From contig DATMYF010000166.1 in the NCBI GenBank assembly GCA_035561075.1, forward strand, positions 29,328 to 93,327: DNA of 64,000 nucleotides, in the 5' to 3' direction. The notes beneath the pieces were generated by a model. The model made no database searches and was not told the origin of the DNA. It saw only the letters and a list, made by a program, of their open reading frames with translations. Numbering within the stretch: the first letter of the stretch is position 1; the number at the start of each line of letters is the position of its first letter. Below, in pieces: positions 8,361 to 17,724 of this stretch. A program made the translations under genes and the position numbers. The stretch is from JAMCRM01 sp035561075 (GTDB lineage Bacteria > Acidobacteriota > Terriglobia > Bryobacterales > Bryobacteraceae).

Positions 8361-8918
8361 CTAGTGTCTTCTCCCGGCTGGTATGCGCGCGAATAGCGCG
8401 ATCATTTCGCGATTAAATACGGGGAGATCCGATGGCTGGCGGCTGGTTACCCAGTTGTCGTCCACCACACACTCCTGGTCGAGCCAGGTGCCGCCTGCGT
8501 TGCGGATATCGTCTTGGATGGTCCAGTAGGCAGCCAGCTTGCGGCCCCGAACCACCCCGGCTGAGATGAGCGCCCACGGGGCGTGGCAGATGGCGGCGAT
8601 TGGCTTGCCGGCATCGTTTGTCGCGCGAATGAATTCCCGGACGCGCGGTTCCATCCGCAGGGTGTCCGCGTTCAATGCGCCGCCCGGGAGCATCAGGCCG
8701 TCGTAGTCCTCGAGTTTCACCTCGTCGAAGGTGCGTTCCACCGGGACGGCGCTGCCTTTTTCAAAATGCCGGAAGCCCTGAATCTGTCCGCGTTTCTTCG
8801 AAATTACGTGGACGGTGGCGCCGGCCTGTTCAAGTGCCCTGAGCGGCTCTGTGAGTTCGGATTCCTCAAAGCCTTCCATGGCCATGATTGCGATGCGCGT
8901 GCCTTTCAACTCCTGCAT
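8361..8918 (-). CDS. DJ-1/PfpI family type 1 glutamine amidotransferase-like protein
   Basis: 185 residues, full length for the PfpI/YhbO/DJ-1 group. The nucleophile elbow AAICHAPWAL places the reactive cysteine at residue 111 with His112 next to it; Glu near residues 18-19 (EGFEES) is the conserved acid that activates the cysteine. Proteins of this group act as stress chaperones, deglycase-like or protease-like enzymes. Position at the head of a minus-strand stress block fits a protective role. The 78 nt upstream to nuoN's end hold no further gene. Confidence 0.9.
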   Translation of the reverse strand: MQELKGTRIAIMAMEGFEESELTEPLRALEQAGATVHVISKKRGQIQGFRHFEKGSAVPVERTFDEVKLEDYDGLMLPGGALNADTLRMEPRVREFIRATNDAGKPIAAICHAPWALISAGVVRGRKLAAYWTIQDDIRNAGGTWLDQECVVDDNWVTSRQPSDLPVFNREMIALFARIPAGRRH

Positions 8919-8996
8919 GGCAATTCTCCGTTAAGAAATGAACGTACTCCTGCTTCAACGGATAAAACTGCACGCGGAAGGCCACTGCGGCGGCCG

Positions 8997-10442
8997 CTAC
9001 TTCAATAGGGCCGCCGCTTTTGTTGCGAAGTGGAGCACGGGCGTGGGAAAGATACCCAGCAGCAGGGTACCGAGCGCGGAGATCGACAGCGCTGCCCGGA
9101 TTCCCCAAGGCAGCGGTTCCATATCCGGACCGGTTCTGGAGGGCTCCTTCATGTACATGGCGACCAGAAGACGCAGGTAGTAGTACGCCGCCACCGCGCT
9201 ATTCAGCAGTCCCAGCACCGCCAGCCAGATCAGTTCGGCGTCCAGGGCGGCCTTGAAGATGTAGAACTTCCCGAAGAACCCGGCCGTGAGGGGCACCCCG
9301 ACGAGCGAAAAGAGAAATACTGCGAGCATCGCGGCTGTAAACGGCTGCGCCTTCGCGAGGCCGGCGAAATCGTCGATCTCCTGGTATTTCTCGCCCTTGC
9401 CCGCCACGTGAGTCACCGCGGCGAACGCGCCTGCGTTCATCAGGGCATAGGCCGCCAGGTAGAACATAGACGCCGCCACGCCGTCCTGCGAGCGCGCCGT
9501 CATGGCTACCAGCACGTAGCCCGCGTGCGCGATCGAACTGTACGCCAGCATGCGCTTTACGTTGGTTTGGGAGAGCGCGGCAAAGTTCCCGAGAGTCATC
9601 GAGAGCAGCGCCGACATCCACACCAACGGTTCCCACCTGCCGCCGATCGGCGCTAAGGCGGTCATGAAGATGCGCAGAAATATCGCGAACGCGGCAGCCT
9701 TCGCACCGGTCGAGAGGAACGCCGTCACCGGCGAGGGTGCGCCCTGGTAGACGTCCGGTGCCCAAACCTGAAAGGGCGCGCTCGAAACTTTGAAGCCCAG
9801 TCCCACAAATAACAGCGCCGCAGCAATCGAGAGGTGCAGCGGGTCCGCTCCGCCGCGTCCGATGACCAGTCCGCGGATCGCCGAAAGGTTGGTCACCCCG
9901 GTGGCGCCGTATGCGATGGCCACGCCATAGAGGAAAAATGCTGTGGCGAACGATCCCAGCAGAAAATACTTGAGCGCCGCCTCCGTGGCACGCTTGTCGT
10001 CCCGCAGATACCCGGAGAGCACGTAGCTTGCGATCGAAGAAATCTCAAGTCCGATGAAGATCACGATCAGGTCGTTCGCAGCCGCCATGAGGCATTGCCC
10101 CGCAATGGCGAACAGCAGCAACGCGTGGAACTCAGCCGTCTCAGCAAGCTCCCGCGAAAGGAAACGATACGACGAGAGCACCGTGACCATCCCCACCACC
10201 AGCACCAGTACTCGAAAGTAGGCGGCGAAATGGTCCACCATCAACAGCCCCGAGAACGCGGGCCCTGGAAACGTTCCCGCATTGACGGCACCCAGCAGCG
10301 CCAGTGCGAGCGCCGCCAGGGAGAGGTGCCCGTAGAACCTGCGATAGAGCCCCGCCAGCGGCGCCATGATCATGAACGCCGTCCCAGTAAGCACAAGGAC
10401 GATCTCCGGCAGAAGCCGGATCAGGTCCGCCTGCTGCGGCAC
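8997..10442 (-). CDS. nuoN: NADH-quinone oxidoreductase subunit N
   Basis: 481-residue antiporter-like membrane subunit of complex I with about 14 hydrophobic segments. The proton-channel signature is visible, for example ATEAALKYFLLGSFATAFFL and FKVSSAPFQVWAPDVYQGAP containing the broken-helix lysine. GTG 10442 is taken as start because it lies 4 nt after the nuoM stop and gives a family-typical length; no strong ribosome site is seen and TTG 10457 is an alternative. Last gene of the nuo operon. Confidence 0.93.
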   Translation of the reverse strand: MPQQADLIRLLPEIVLVLTGTAFMIMAPLAGLYRRFYGHLSLAALALALLGAVNAGTFPGPAFSGLLMVDHFAAYFRVLVLVVGMVTVLSSYRFLSRELAETAEFHALLLFAIAGQCLMAAANDLIVIFIGLEISSIASYVLSGYLRDDKRATEAALKYFLLGSFATAFFLYGVAIAYGATGVTNLSAIRGLVIGRGGADPLHLSIAAALLFVGLGFKVSSAPFQVWAPDVYQGAPSPVTAFLSTGAKAAAFAIFLRIFMTALAPIGGRWEPLVWMSALLSMTLGNFAALSQTNVKRMLAYSSIAHAGYVLVAMTARSQDGVAASMFYLAAYALMNAGAFAAVTHVAGKGEKYQEIDDFAGLAKAQPFTAAMLAVFLFSLVGVPLTAGFFGKFYIFKAALDAELIWLAVLGLLNSAVAAYYYLRLLVAMYMKEPSRTGPDMEPLPWGIRAALSISALGTLLLGIFPTPVLHFATKAAALLK

Positions 10443-10446
10443 CCAG

Positions 10447-11988
10447 CTACCGGACAAGTGCCACCTCCCCGGGCCGCGGCACGGGGGCCGCGCGCTCCAC
10501 CTGAAACCGCACATTGACCTGCGTCTGCTTGAGCACCTGTGCAGTGGCCGCACTCACCGGCGGCAGGAAACTGCGGGTATAAGTGCCCATCCAGACCATC
10601 AGGATCACCAGCGGCAGGATGGCTGCCCACTCGCGCCGGCTGAGGTCGAAGACCTTGGCCCGCACCTCGTCGCCGGCCGAGCCGTAAAAAACGCGCTGGT
10701 AAAGCCACAGCATGTAGCAGGCAGAAAGAATCACCCCCAAGGCCGCGAAAACGGTCCAGCGGAAATTGACCTGCGCGGCGCCCTGAAGCACCAGGAACTC
10801 GCCCACGAAATTGTTGAGCAGCGGGAGCCCCGCACTCGCCAGCGTGGCCACCAAAAACACCGTGGCAAGCCAGGGTGCGACCGTCGCCACACCGCCGTAA
10901 TCCTCAATCGCCAGGGAGTGGCGCCGCTCGTAGAGGTACCCGACCAGGATGAAGAGGGCGCCGGTCGAGACGCCGTGGTTCAGCATCTGATAGACAGCAC
11001 CGTCGAGCCCCTGCTGGGTGAACGAGAACAGCCCCAGCACGACGAAGCCGAGGTGGCTCACCGAGGAGTACGCCACCAGCTTCTTCATATTCGGCTGCAC
11101 CAGCGCGACCAGCGCGCCGTAGAGGATCCCGATGATCGCGAGTACCGCAATCCACGGGGCGCACTCCCGCGCTGCGCCTGGAAACAGCGGCATCGAGAAA
11201 CGCAGCAGCCCGTAGGTCCCCATTTTCAGCATCACCGACGCCAACATCACGGAGCCCGCCGAAGGCGCCTCCACATGCGCGTCCGGCAGCCACGTGTGCA
11301 GGGGAAATAGCGGCACCTTGATGGCGAATGCCAGGAAGAACGCCAGGAACAGCAGCAGTTCCTCTCCTGGCCCGAGCCTCAGGGCGCCCGACGCGAGCAG
11401 CCCCAGAAGTTCCGGGTAGTCGAACGTGCCGGCCCGGCCGTAGAGCCAGATCATGGCCGCCAGCATCAGGACCGAGCCCGCCATGGTGTAGAGGAAAAAC
11501 TTCACCGCGGCGTAGATCCGGCGCTCGTGGCCCCAGATGCCGATCAGGAAATACATAGGCACCAGCGACACTTCCCAGAAAACGTAGAACAGGAACAGGT
11601 CCTGCGCCGCGAAAACTCCCACCAGGCCGAATTCGAGCAGCAGCAGGAAGGCGTAGAACTCCTTGACGCGGTCTTCAATATGGCGCCAGGAGATCAGCAT
11701 CGAAAGCGGTGAGAGCAGGGTTGTGAGCAGCACGAGCCACAGGCTGATGCCGTCGATGGCGACGTGGTAACGGATCACCGGCGAGGCGATCCACAGGACG
11801 CTCGTGGAGAACTGCTCGCCCGCCTGGGCCGCGCGGAAGCCAATCGCCAACCCCAGAGACGCCAGGAACACCAGTGCCGCGAACAGCATCGCGGTGAAGC
11901 GCGCCGCCGCCGGATTCCGGCGTGGCGTGGCCAGCACCGCGAAGAAGCCCGCCAGCGGCAGCGCAATCACCAGGTCCAGCAGGTTCAT
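10447..11988 (-). CDS. nuoM: NADH-quinone oxidoreductase subunit M
   Basis: 513-residue antiporter-like subunit. It carries the subunit-M hallmark FYVFWEVSLVPMYFLIGIWG with the essential Glu of TM5, KFFLYTMAGS, and PLFPLHTWLPDAHVEAP. ATG 11988 overlaps the nuoL stop in a 4-nt ATGA arrangement, which fixes the start despite a longer open frame. Pumps protons in the membrane arm together with NuoL and NuoN. Confidence 0.95.
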   Translation of the reverse strand: MNLLDLVIALPLAGFFAVLATPRRNPAAARFTAMLFAALVFLASLGLAIGFRAAQAGEQFSTSVLWIASPVIRYHVAIDGISLWLVLLTTLLSPLSMLISWRHIEDRVKEFYAFLLLLEFGLVGVFAAQDLFLFYVFWEVSLVPMYFLIGIWGHERRIYAAVKFFLYTMAGSVLMLAAMIWLYGRAGTFDYPELLGLLASGALRLGPGEELLLFLAFFLAFAIKVPLFPLHTWLPDAHVEAPSAGSVMLASVMLKMGTYGLLRFSMPLFPGAARECAPWIAVLAIIGILYGALVALVQPNMKKLVAYSSVSHLGFVVLGLFSFTQQGLDGAVYQMLNHGVSTGALFILVGYLYERRHSLAIEDYGGVATVAPWLATVFLVATLASAGLPLLNNFVGEFLVLQGAAQVNFRWTVFAALGVILSACYMLWLYQRVFYGSAGDEVRAKVFDLSRREWAAILPLVILMVWMGTYTRSFLPPVSAATAQVLKQTQVNVRFQVERAAPVPRPGEVALVR

Positions 11989-13823
11989 CGGAGCCCTCCC
12001 GCGATGGCCATCGACGCCAGCAGGAACACCGACCCGAGCAGGACCCAGGCGGCGTAGCTCCGGGCATTGCCGGATTGCACCAGGCGCAGCAGCGCCCCAG
12101 CCGCACGCGCGCTGTGGCCGATGCCGTTCACCAGGCGGTCGATCAATCCCGTGTCGATGCGCCGCCACAGTACCGCGTGGGAGCCCAGCACCAGCGGTTC
12201 CACCACGGTGGCACCGTAGATCTCATCCACGAAATACTTGTTCGCAACCAGCGTGTAGAGGCCGCCCAGGCGCGCGGCAAGCGCATCGGGCAGGGCCGGC
12301 AGCCGCACGTAGAACAGCCACGCCATCGCGATGCCCGCGGCGCCCGCCGCCACCGAAAACGCCACCAGCGCGAAGCCGTGGTGCGGATGCGAGGCAGGGA
12401 ACAGCGGCGCGAGGTACGCCGGGACGTCCAGAAAGTAGCCACCGCCTAGCGAGAGTGCGGCCAGCAAGGCAAGCGGCGCAATCATGACGGCGGGCGACTC
12501 GTGGGGGTGTTTATCGCCCCGATAAGCGCCATAAAACGTCAAAAACATGGCCCGGAAGACGTAAAAAGCGGTCATTCCCGCCGTAGCAACCGCCATCCAG
12601 TACATCCACGGCGCGCGCTCGTGGGCGGCCAGCAGGATGGCATCTTTGCTGAAAAATCCGGAAAACGGAGGCACCCCTGCGATAGCCACGGCGGCGGCCA
12701 GCATGGTCCAGTGGGTCCAGGGGATGCGGCGGCGCAGCCCGCCCATGTTGCGCAGGTCCTGCTCTCCCGCGAGCGCGTGGATTACGCTGCCCGCCCCCAG
12801 GAACAGCAGCGCTTTAAAAAACGCATGCGTCACCAGGTGCCAGATGCCCGCCGAAAACGCCCCGCATCCCACGGCCAGGAACATGTAGCCCAACTGCGAA
12901 ACGGTGGAGTAGGCGAAGACCTTCTTGATATCGTTCTGGGCGAGCGCGATGGTGGCGGCGAAGAACGCGGTGAAGAGGCCAACTGCGGCCACGGTATCGA
13001 GCGCCACGGGCGCATTCACGAATACCGGCCAGGAGCGCGCCACGACGTAGACACCGGCCGTGACCATGGTGGCCGCGTGAATCAGGGCCGAGACAGGCGT
13101 CGGCCCCGCCATGGCGTCCGGCAGCCAAACGTAGAGGGGGAACTGCGCGGATTTGCCGCATGCCCCCACAAACAGCAGCAGCGCAATGGCCGTGAGGACG
13201 CCCTCCGTCGCGCGCGGAGCCGCCGCGAACACGGTGCCGAAATCGAGCGAGCCGAAATGCACGAACACCAGGAACATGGCTAGGGAGAAGCCGAAATCGC
13301 CGATGCGGTTGACGATGAACGCCTTGTTTCCGGCGTCTGTGGCGGACTTCTTCTCGAAGTAGAAGCCGATCAACAGGTAGCTCGCCAGCCCCACGCCTTC
13401 CCAGCCCACGAAGAGCAGCAGGTAATTCGCCGCTAATACCAAGGTCAGCATGAAGAAGAGAAACAGGTTCAGGTAGGCGAAGAAGCGGTAGTAACCGCCC
13501 TCGTGCGCCATGTAGCCGATCGAGTAGATATGGATCAGCGCCCCTACGCCGGTCACCACAAGAAGCATCACGGCCGTGAGGCGGTCCACCGTGAAGTCGA
13601 AGCCCACCCGGAAACTGCCGCTCGCGAACCACTCGAAATAGCGCTCGGTGTGCGGTCCGTTGAGGCTCATGACAACCCGCAGCACCCAGGCGAACGAAAG
13701 CAGCACGGCCGTGAGCGCCACGGTGTTGACCGCGGCCTTGGGAAGGCGGCGCCCGAGCAGGCCGTTGATCAGGAATCCCGACAGGGGGAACGCCGGGATG
13801 AGCCACAATTGCATGGCGGTCAA
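11985..13823 (-). CDS. nuoL: NADH-quinone oxidoreductase subunit L
   Basis: 612-residue distal antiporter-like subunit. Typical motifs: LLLFVGWEGVGLASYLLIGF with the TM5 glutamate, NAKAFIVN-like segment (here NKAFIVNRIGDFGF), SAQFPLYVWLPDAMAGPTPV, and a C-terminal region long enough for the lateral helix. ATG overlaps the nuoK stop by 4 nt (13820-13823). Length and order match standard nuo operons. Confidence 0.96.
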   Translation of the reverse strand: MTAMQLWLIPAFPLSGFLINGLLGRRLPKAAVNTVALTAVLLSFAWVLRVVMSLNGPHTERYFEWFASGSFRVGFDFTVDRLTAVMLLVVTGVGALIHIYSIGYMAHEGGYYRFFAYLNLFLFFMLTLVLAANYLLLFVGWEGVGLASYLLIGFYFEKKSATDAGNKAFIVNRIGDFGFSLAMFLVFVHFGSLDFGTVFAAAPRATEGVLTAIALLLFVGACGKSAQFPLYVWLPDAMAGPTPVSALIHAATMVTAGVYVVARSWPVFVNAPVALDTVAAVGLFTAFFAATIALAQNDIKKVFAYSTVSQLGYMFLAVGCGAFSAGIWHLVTHAFFKALLFLGAGSVIHALAGEQDLRNMGGLRRRIPWTHWTMLAAAVAIAGVPPFSGFFSKDAILLAAHERAPWMYWMAVATAGMTAFYVFRAMFLTFYGAYRGDKHPHESPAVMIAPLALLAALSLGGGYFLDVPAYLAPLFPASHPHHGFALVAFSVAAGAAGIAMAWLFYVRLPALPDALAARLGGLYTLVANKYFVDEIYGATVVEPLVLGSHAVLWRRIDTGLIDRLVNGIGHSARAAGALLRLVQSGNARSYAAWVLLGSVFLLASMAIAGGLR

Positions 13824-14134
13824 GTCCGATCCCCCAGGGTGTCCACTTCATCGATGTTCAGGGTGCCCCGGCTGCGGTAGATGGCCAGGATAATCGCCAG
13901 CCCGACCACCGCCTCGGCAGCCGCCACAACCATCACGAAGAAGGTGTAAATGTGCCCGTTCACGTGCTTGAACTGATAGGAGAAGGTCACGAAGCTGAGG
14001 TTCACGGCGTTGAGCATCAGCTCGATGGACATGAGCATCGTGATGACGTTGCGCCGGAACAGGAACCCAGCCACCCCCAGGGAGAAGAGCACGGCGCTGA
14101 GCATGAGATACCAGTACAGCGGGACAGCCTGCAT
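13820..14134 (-). CDS. nuoK: NADH-quinone oxidoreductase subunit K
   Basis: 104 residues, three membrane helices, the normal size for NuoK. The second helix contains MLMSIELMLNAVNLSF with the conserved glutamate, and the third contains VVAAAEAVVGLAIILAIYR with the second conserved glutamate, both on the proton pathway. ATG 14134 shares its A with the nuoJ stop codon. Translationally coupled to nuoJ and nuoL. Confidence 0.96.
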   Translation of the reverse strand: MQAVPLYWYLMLSAVLFSLGVAGFLFRRNVITMLMSIELMLNAVNLSFVTFSYQFKHVNGHIYTFFVMVVAAAEAVVGLAIILAIYRSRGTLNIDEVDTLGDRT

Positions 14135-14634
14135 CAGTCCACCTCCTTCCTGGCGAGCACCATGGCCCCCACGATCGCCACAAGAATCAGGACGGAGGTG
14201 ATCTCGAAGGGCAGCAGATAGCGAGTGAAGAGCGCGTGGCCAATGTCCCGCGCGGTGCCTCCAGTGAAGGCTCCGAAGGCGACCACCGAGCCGGCCGGGG
14301 CCATCCGGGCGACAGCCCACGAGAGCAGCCCCAGCAGCGTGACCAGCAGGGGCACCCCCAGCAGTTGCACCACATATGAGCGGCCGCGCCGCACTTCCGC
14401 GCCAGCGTTGAGCAGCATGATGACGAACAGGAACAACACCATCACGGCGCCCGCGTAGACGATCACCTGCGCGGCCGCGATGAACTCCGCGCCCAGTAAC
14501 AGGTAGAGCACCGCCAGCGAGCCCATCACCCCGATCAGCGAAACGGCGCTGGCGATCGGGTGCGGCTGCACCACCACATTGATGGCGCAGACCACCGCGA
14601 TGAGTGCGAATACGAGGAACAGGATCACATCCAT
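14134..14634 (-). CDS. nuoJ: NADH-quinone oxidoreductase subunit J
   Basis: 166 residues, five hydrophobic segments. The family signature YLLLGAEFIAAAQVIVYAGA is clear, followed by VMVLFLFVIMLLN; this is the helix that forms a pi-bulge and moves in the coupling mechanism. Begins 4 nt after the nuoH stop, directly, where nuoI is normally placed between H and J. No nuoI-like sequence fits in that gap. Confidence 0.95.
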   Translation of the reverse strand: MDVILFLVFALIAVVCAINVVVQPHPIASAVSLIGVMGSLAVLYLLLGAEFIAAAQVIVYAGAVMVLFLFVIMLLNAGAEVRRGRSYVVQLLGVPLLVTLLGLLSWAVARMAPAGSVVAFGAFTGGTARDIGHALFTRYLLPFEITSVLILVAIVGAMVLARKEVD

Positions 14635-14638
14635 AACG

Positions 14639-15826
14639 TCACCCCAGGGCCACCAACAGGCCGGTCACCAGCAGGTTCACCATGGCCGCCGGGAACAGAA
14701 TCTTCCACGCGAAGCTCATAAGCTGGTCGTAACGGAAACGTGGCAGCGTGCCCCGCACCCAGATGAAGATGAAGAGCAGCACCCCCGTTTTGGCGCCGAA
14801 CCAGAACAGCGGCACCAGGTAGACCCGCACCGCAGGAAGCAAAAACACCAGCGCGATCGCGAAGAACAGCGCCGCCACGACCGGCAGCGTGAGGCGGTCG
14901 CGCCTGCGTGCTGGGTTCAGCCCATGGCTGAGCGCAATCGCACCCGCCAGGCCGAAGACCGCCGCAGGTACCCAGTCCGAACCCAGCGACGAAGGGAACG
15001 GCGCGTGCCATCCACCCAGGAACAGCACCGTCGTCATGGAGCACATGGTGACGATGTTGGCGTACTCCGCCATGAAGAACGCAGCGAACTTCATGCTGCT
15101 GTACTCGGTATGGAAGCCGGCCACCAGTTCGTTCTCGGCCTCCGGCAGGTCGAAGGGGATACGGTTGGTCTCGGCGAACCCGGCCACAAAGAAGATCGCG
15201 AAGCTCAGGACCTGCGGCCATGGCCCCTGGAAAACATGCCAGTTGGGCAGAAAGCCAAACAGATACCCGCCCTGCCTCTCGACCAGTTCCCGCAGGCTGA
15301 GGGTATTGGCCAGCAGCAATGGCGCCACGATGGCAAGGGCCAGGGGCAGTTCATAGCTGATCATCTGGGCGGAGTTGCGCAGCCCGCCGAGCAGCGCGTA
15401 CTTGTTATTAGAGGCCCAGCCCGCCAGCACGATCCCGTAGACCCCCATTGACGAGGCGGCCAGAATGAACAGCACCCCCACATTCAGGTCTGTGAGCTGC
15501 ATCCAGGTGGTGCCGCCGAAAACCGGCACCTCGGGGCCGAACGGGATCACCGCCGCCGGAAGCAGCGCCACCATCACGGCCAGGAACGGCGCGGCGATGA
15601 AGAGCGGCTTGTTCGCGTGCGGCGGGATGAGGTCTTCCTTGGTGAGCAGCTTGATGACGTCCGCCAGCGGCTGCAACAGCCCGTGCGGACCCACGCGTGA
15701 CGGCCCCAGCCGCACCTGGATATGGGCGATCACCTTGCGCTCCACCCATTGCAGGTAGGCGAGGGTAGTAAGAAGCACCGCGGCCACCAGCGCCGCCTTG
15801 AAGAGACTGAGGACCAGGAAGTTCAT
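14639..15826 (-). CDS. nuoH: NADH-quinone oxidoreductase subunit H
   Basis: 395-residue membrane subunit at the quinone site. Diagnostic segments are WVERKVIAHIQVRLGPSRVG near the N-terminus, ETNRIPFDLPEAENELVAGF (the acidic quinone loop) and EYSSMKFAAFFMAEY-type sequence. ATG 15826 overlaps the nuoG stop by 4 nt. Length is slightly above the usual 330-390. Confidence 0.96.
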   Translation of the reverse strand: MNFLVLSLFKAALVAAVLLTTLAYLQWVERKVIAHIQVRLGPSRVGPHGLLQPLADVIKLLTKEDLIPPHANKPLFIAAPFLAVMVALLPAAVIPFGPEVPVFGGTTWMQLTDLNVGVLFILAASSMGVYGIVLAGWASNNKYALLGGLRNSAQMISYELPLALAIVAPLLLANTLSLRELVERQGGYLFGFLPNWHVFQGPWPQVLSFAIFFVAGFAETNRIPFDLPEAENELVAGFHTEYSSMKFAAFFMAEYANIVTMCSMTTVLFLGGWHAPFPSSLGSDWVPAAVFGLAGAIALSHGLNPARRRDRLTLPVVAALFFAIALVFLLPAVRVYLVPLFWFGAKTGVLLFIFIWVRGTLPRFRYDQLMSFAWKILFPAAMVNLLVTGLLVALG

Positions 15827-17724
15827 GCCCTCACCGCAGCCAGCAGTTTCGAGTAGCGGCCCAGCGTGCCGGAGGTGAAGAGGCTGTCGCGGGAGGACCA
15901 CACCAGGTCCGGTCGTGCGTCCGTCGCAGGCGTCCATGCACGCGGCTCCGCCGACAGCGCGGCGCCCATTTCGCCCGCGATCCGTTGCATGATTTCGAGA
16001 TCGCTCTTGGGCCCCATGGTCTCGACGGCCTTCTTCAGACGCAAAACTTCCCCGCAGACGTTGGTAATGGTTCCGTCTTTCTCATAGGCCGAAGCCGCAG
16101 GCAAGACCACATCCGCCGCCGCGGCGGTCTCGGTGAGAAACAAATCCTGCACAACGAGGAACCCCGGCCCCTGGCCCCCGATCCCCGGCCCATGTTTCAA
16201 CGGGTTCGCACCGACCACGTACAGCACGTCGAGATTCGTCGCCAACATCTCGGGTAAGGTGAGGGCTCCGGCGTCCGGAGTGAGGCCGTTTTCGACGGCG
16301 CCTCGCGAGTTGGCGTAATCCACCAGGGCCACGTACTTCACCGGGATTCCGAGCGAGCAGCCGAACGCGACCAGGCGCCGGACGGCGTCGCCCTTGATCG
16401 CGTCTCCGTAGACGATGACGAGGTCCGGTTCGGCCGCCAGCCTGTCGCGCAGTGCCCCATACTCTTCCGCGCCTCCCCGTACCGCGGCTTCCGCGTATTG
16501 GTCCTCCCGCACAGGCCCGGGTGTCACCACGTAGACGCGCGCGCCGTGGTGGCGATGATTGGCCCGCACCTGCCAGGAGAGAAACGGCTGTTGCTGGGCG
16601 AGGTCCGCCCCGAGGATCAGGACGGCGCCCGCGGTGTAGAGATCCGCCGTGGTGGCGAGCGGCGCGCCCGAGGCCAGCAGGGTCGCCACGTCGCCCGTGC
16701 GGTGGTGGTCGATGTTGCCCGTTCCCAGCACCTCCCGGGCGAAGCGGGCGAGATAGCGGTTCTCCTCGTTGGTGGTGTGGCTGCCACCGATGACCCCGAA
16801 CGTTTTCGCGGCTTCGAACTGCGCGGCCACGGCGTGAATCGCCTCCGGCCAGGAGGCCGGCGCAAGGTTGCCGCCGGCGCGCACCAGCGGCGTTTTGAGG
16901 CGCTCCGGATGGTCGTGGAAATCGAACGCGTAGCGGCCCTTCACGCACAGGAACTCGCCGTTGATGCCGGAGCGGTCGCGATTATTCGCCCGGATGATGC
17001 GGTTGTTCCGCACCCCCAGGGTGGTGGTGCAGCCGTTCGAGCAGTGCGCGCAGATGGTGGGGGAATGGGTCATCTCCCAGGGCCGCGTCTTATACCGGTA
17101 GGCGCCGCTGGTGAGCGCGCCCACGGGGCAGATGTCGATGCAGGCGCCGCACTGGTCGCAGTCGAGGTGGTCGCCGCCATTAGGCGCGATCTCCGACTGC
17201 GCCCCGCGATTGACGATCCCCAGCGCCCCCACCCCCATGCCTTCCCCGCAGACCCGCACGCAGCGGAAACACAGGATGCAGCGCGGCGCGTCGTAGAATA
17301 CAACCGGCGACCACTGCTTCTCCTGCACGTGGATCTTGTTCTCGGCGAAGCGGCTCTCGCCCGCGCCGTAGCGGAAGACCATGTCCTGCAGCTCGCATTC
17401 CCCGCCCTTGTCGCACACCGGGCAGTCGAGCGGATGGTTGGTCAGCAGGAACTCCAAGGTGGACCTGCGCGCTGCCGCCACCGCGGGTGTTTGGGTCCTC
17501 ACCACCATGCCCTCGGCAACAGGCAGGGTGCAGGAAGCCATCAGCTTGGGCGCCTTCTCCACCTCCACCAGGCACATCCTGCAGGCCGCCTGAAGGCTCA
17601 GCCCGGGGTAGTAACAGAAGGCTGGGATCTCGATCCCAGCCTGCCGCGCCGCCTCGATCAAGAGGGTGCCCCGTGTTACCTCGACGTGATTGCCGTCGAT
17701 CGTGAGCTTCACGAGGTCAGGCAT
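15823..17724 (-). CDS. nuoG: NADH-quinone oxidoreductase subunit G
   Basis: 633-residue iron-sulfur subunit of the NADH module. N-terminal [2Fe-2S] ligands include CRMC; the N5-type His/Cys site is HPLDCPVCDKGGECELQ; a two-cluster ferredoxin stretch has CILCFRCVRVC and CDQCGACIDICPVGAL; the start of the molybdopterin-like domain keeps CAHCSNGC with a fourth Cys (FLCVKGR), the N7-type site. ATG 17724 overlaps nuoF by 8 nt. The C-terminal domain has degenerated from formate dehydrogenase ancestry as is usual. Confidence 0.95.
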   Translation of the reverse strand: MPDLVKLTIDGNHVEVTRGTLLIEAARQAGIEIPAFCYYPGLSLQAACRMCLVEVEKAPKLMASCTLPVAEGMVVRTQTPAVAAARRSTLEFLLTNHPLDCPVCDKGGECELQDMVFRYGAGESRFAENKIHVQEKQWSPVVFYDAPRCILCFRCVRVCGEGMGVGALGIVNRGAQSEIAPNGGDHLDCDQCGACIDICPVGALTSGAYRYKTRPWEMTHSPTICAHCSNGCTTTLGVRNNRIIRANNRDRSGINGEFLCVKGRYAFDFHDHPERLKTPLVRAGGNLAPASWPEAIHAVAAQFEAAKTFGVIGGSHTTNEENRYLARFAREVLGTGNIDHHRTGDVATLLASGAPLATTADLYTAGAVLILGADLAQQQPFLSWQVRANHRHHGARVYVVTPGPVREDQYAEAAVRGGAEEYGALRDRLAAEPDLVIVYGDAIKGDAVRRLVAFGCSLGIPVKYVALVDYANSRGAVENGLTPDAGALTLPEMLATNLDVLYVVGANPLKHGPGIGGQGPGFLVVQDLFLTETAAAADVVLPAASAYEKDGTITNVCGEVLRLKKAVETMGPKSDLEIMQRIAGEMGAALSAEPRAWTPATDARPDLVWSSRDSLFTSGTLGRYSKLLAAVRA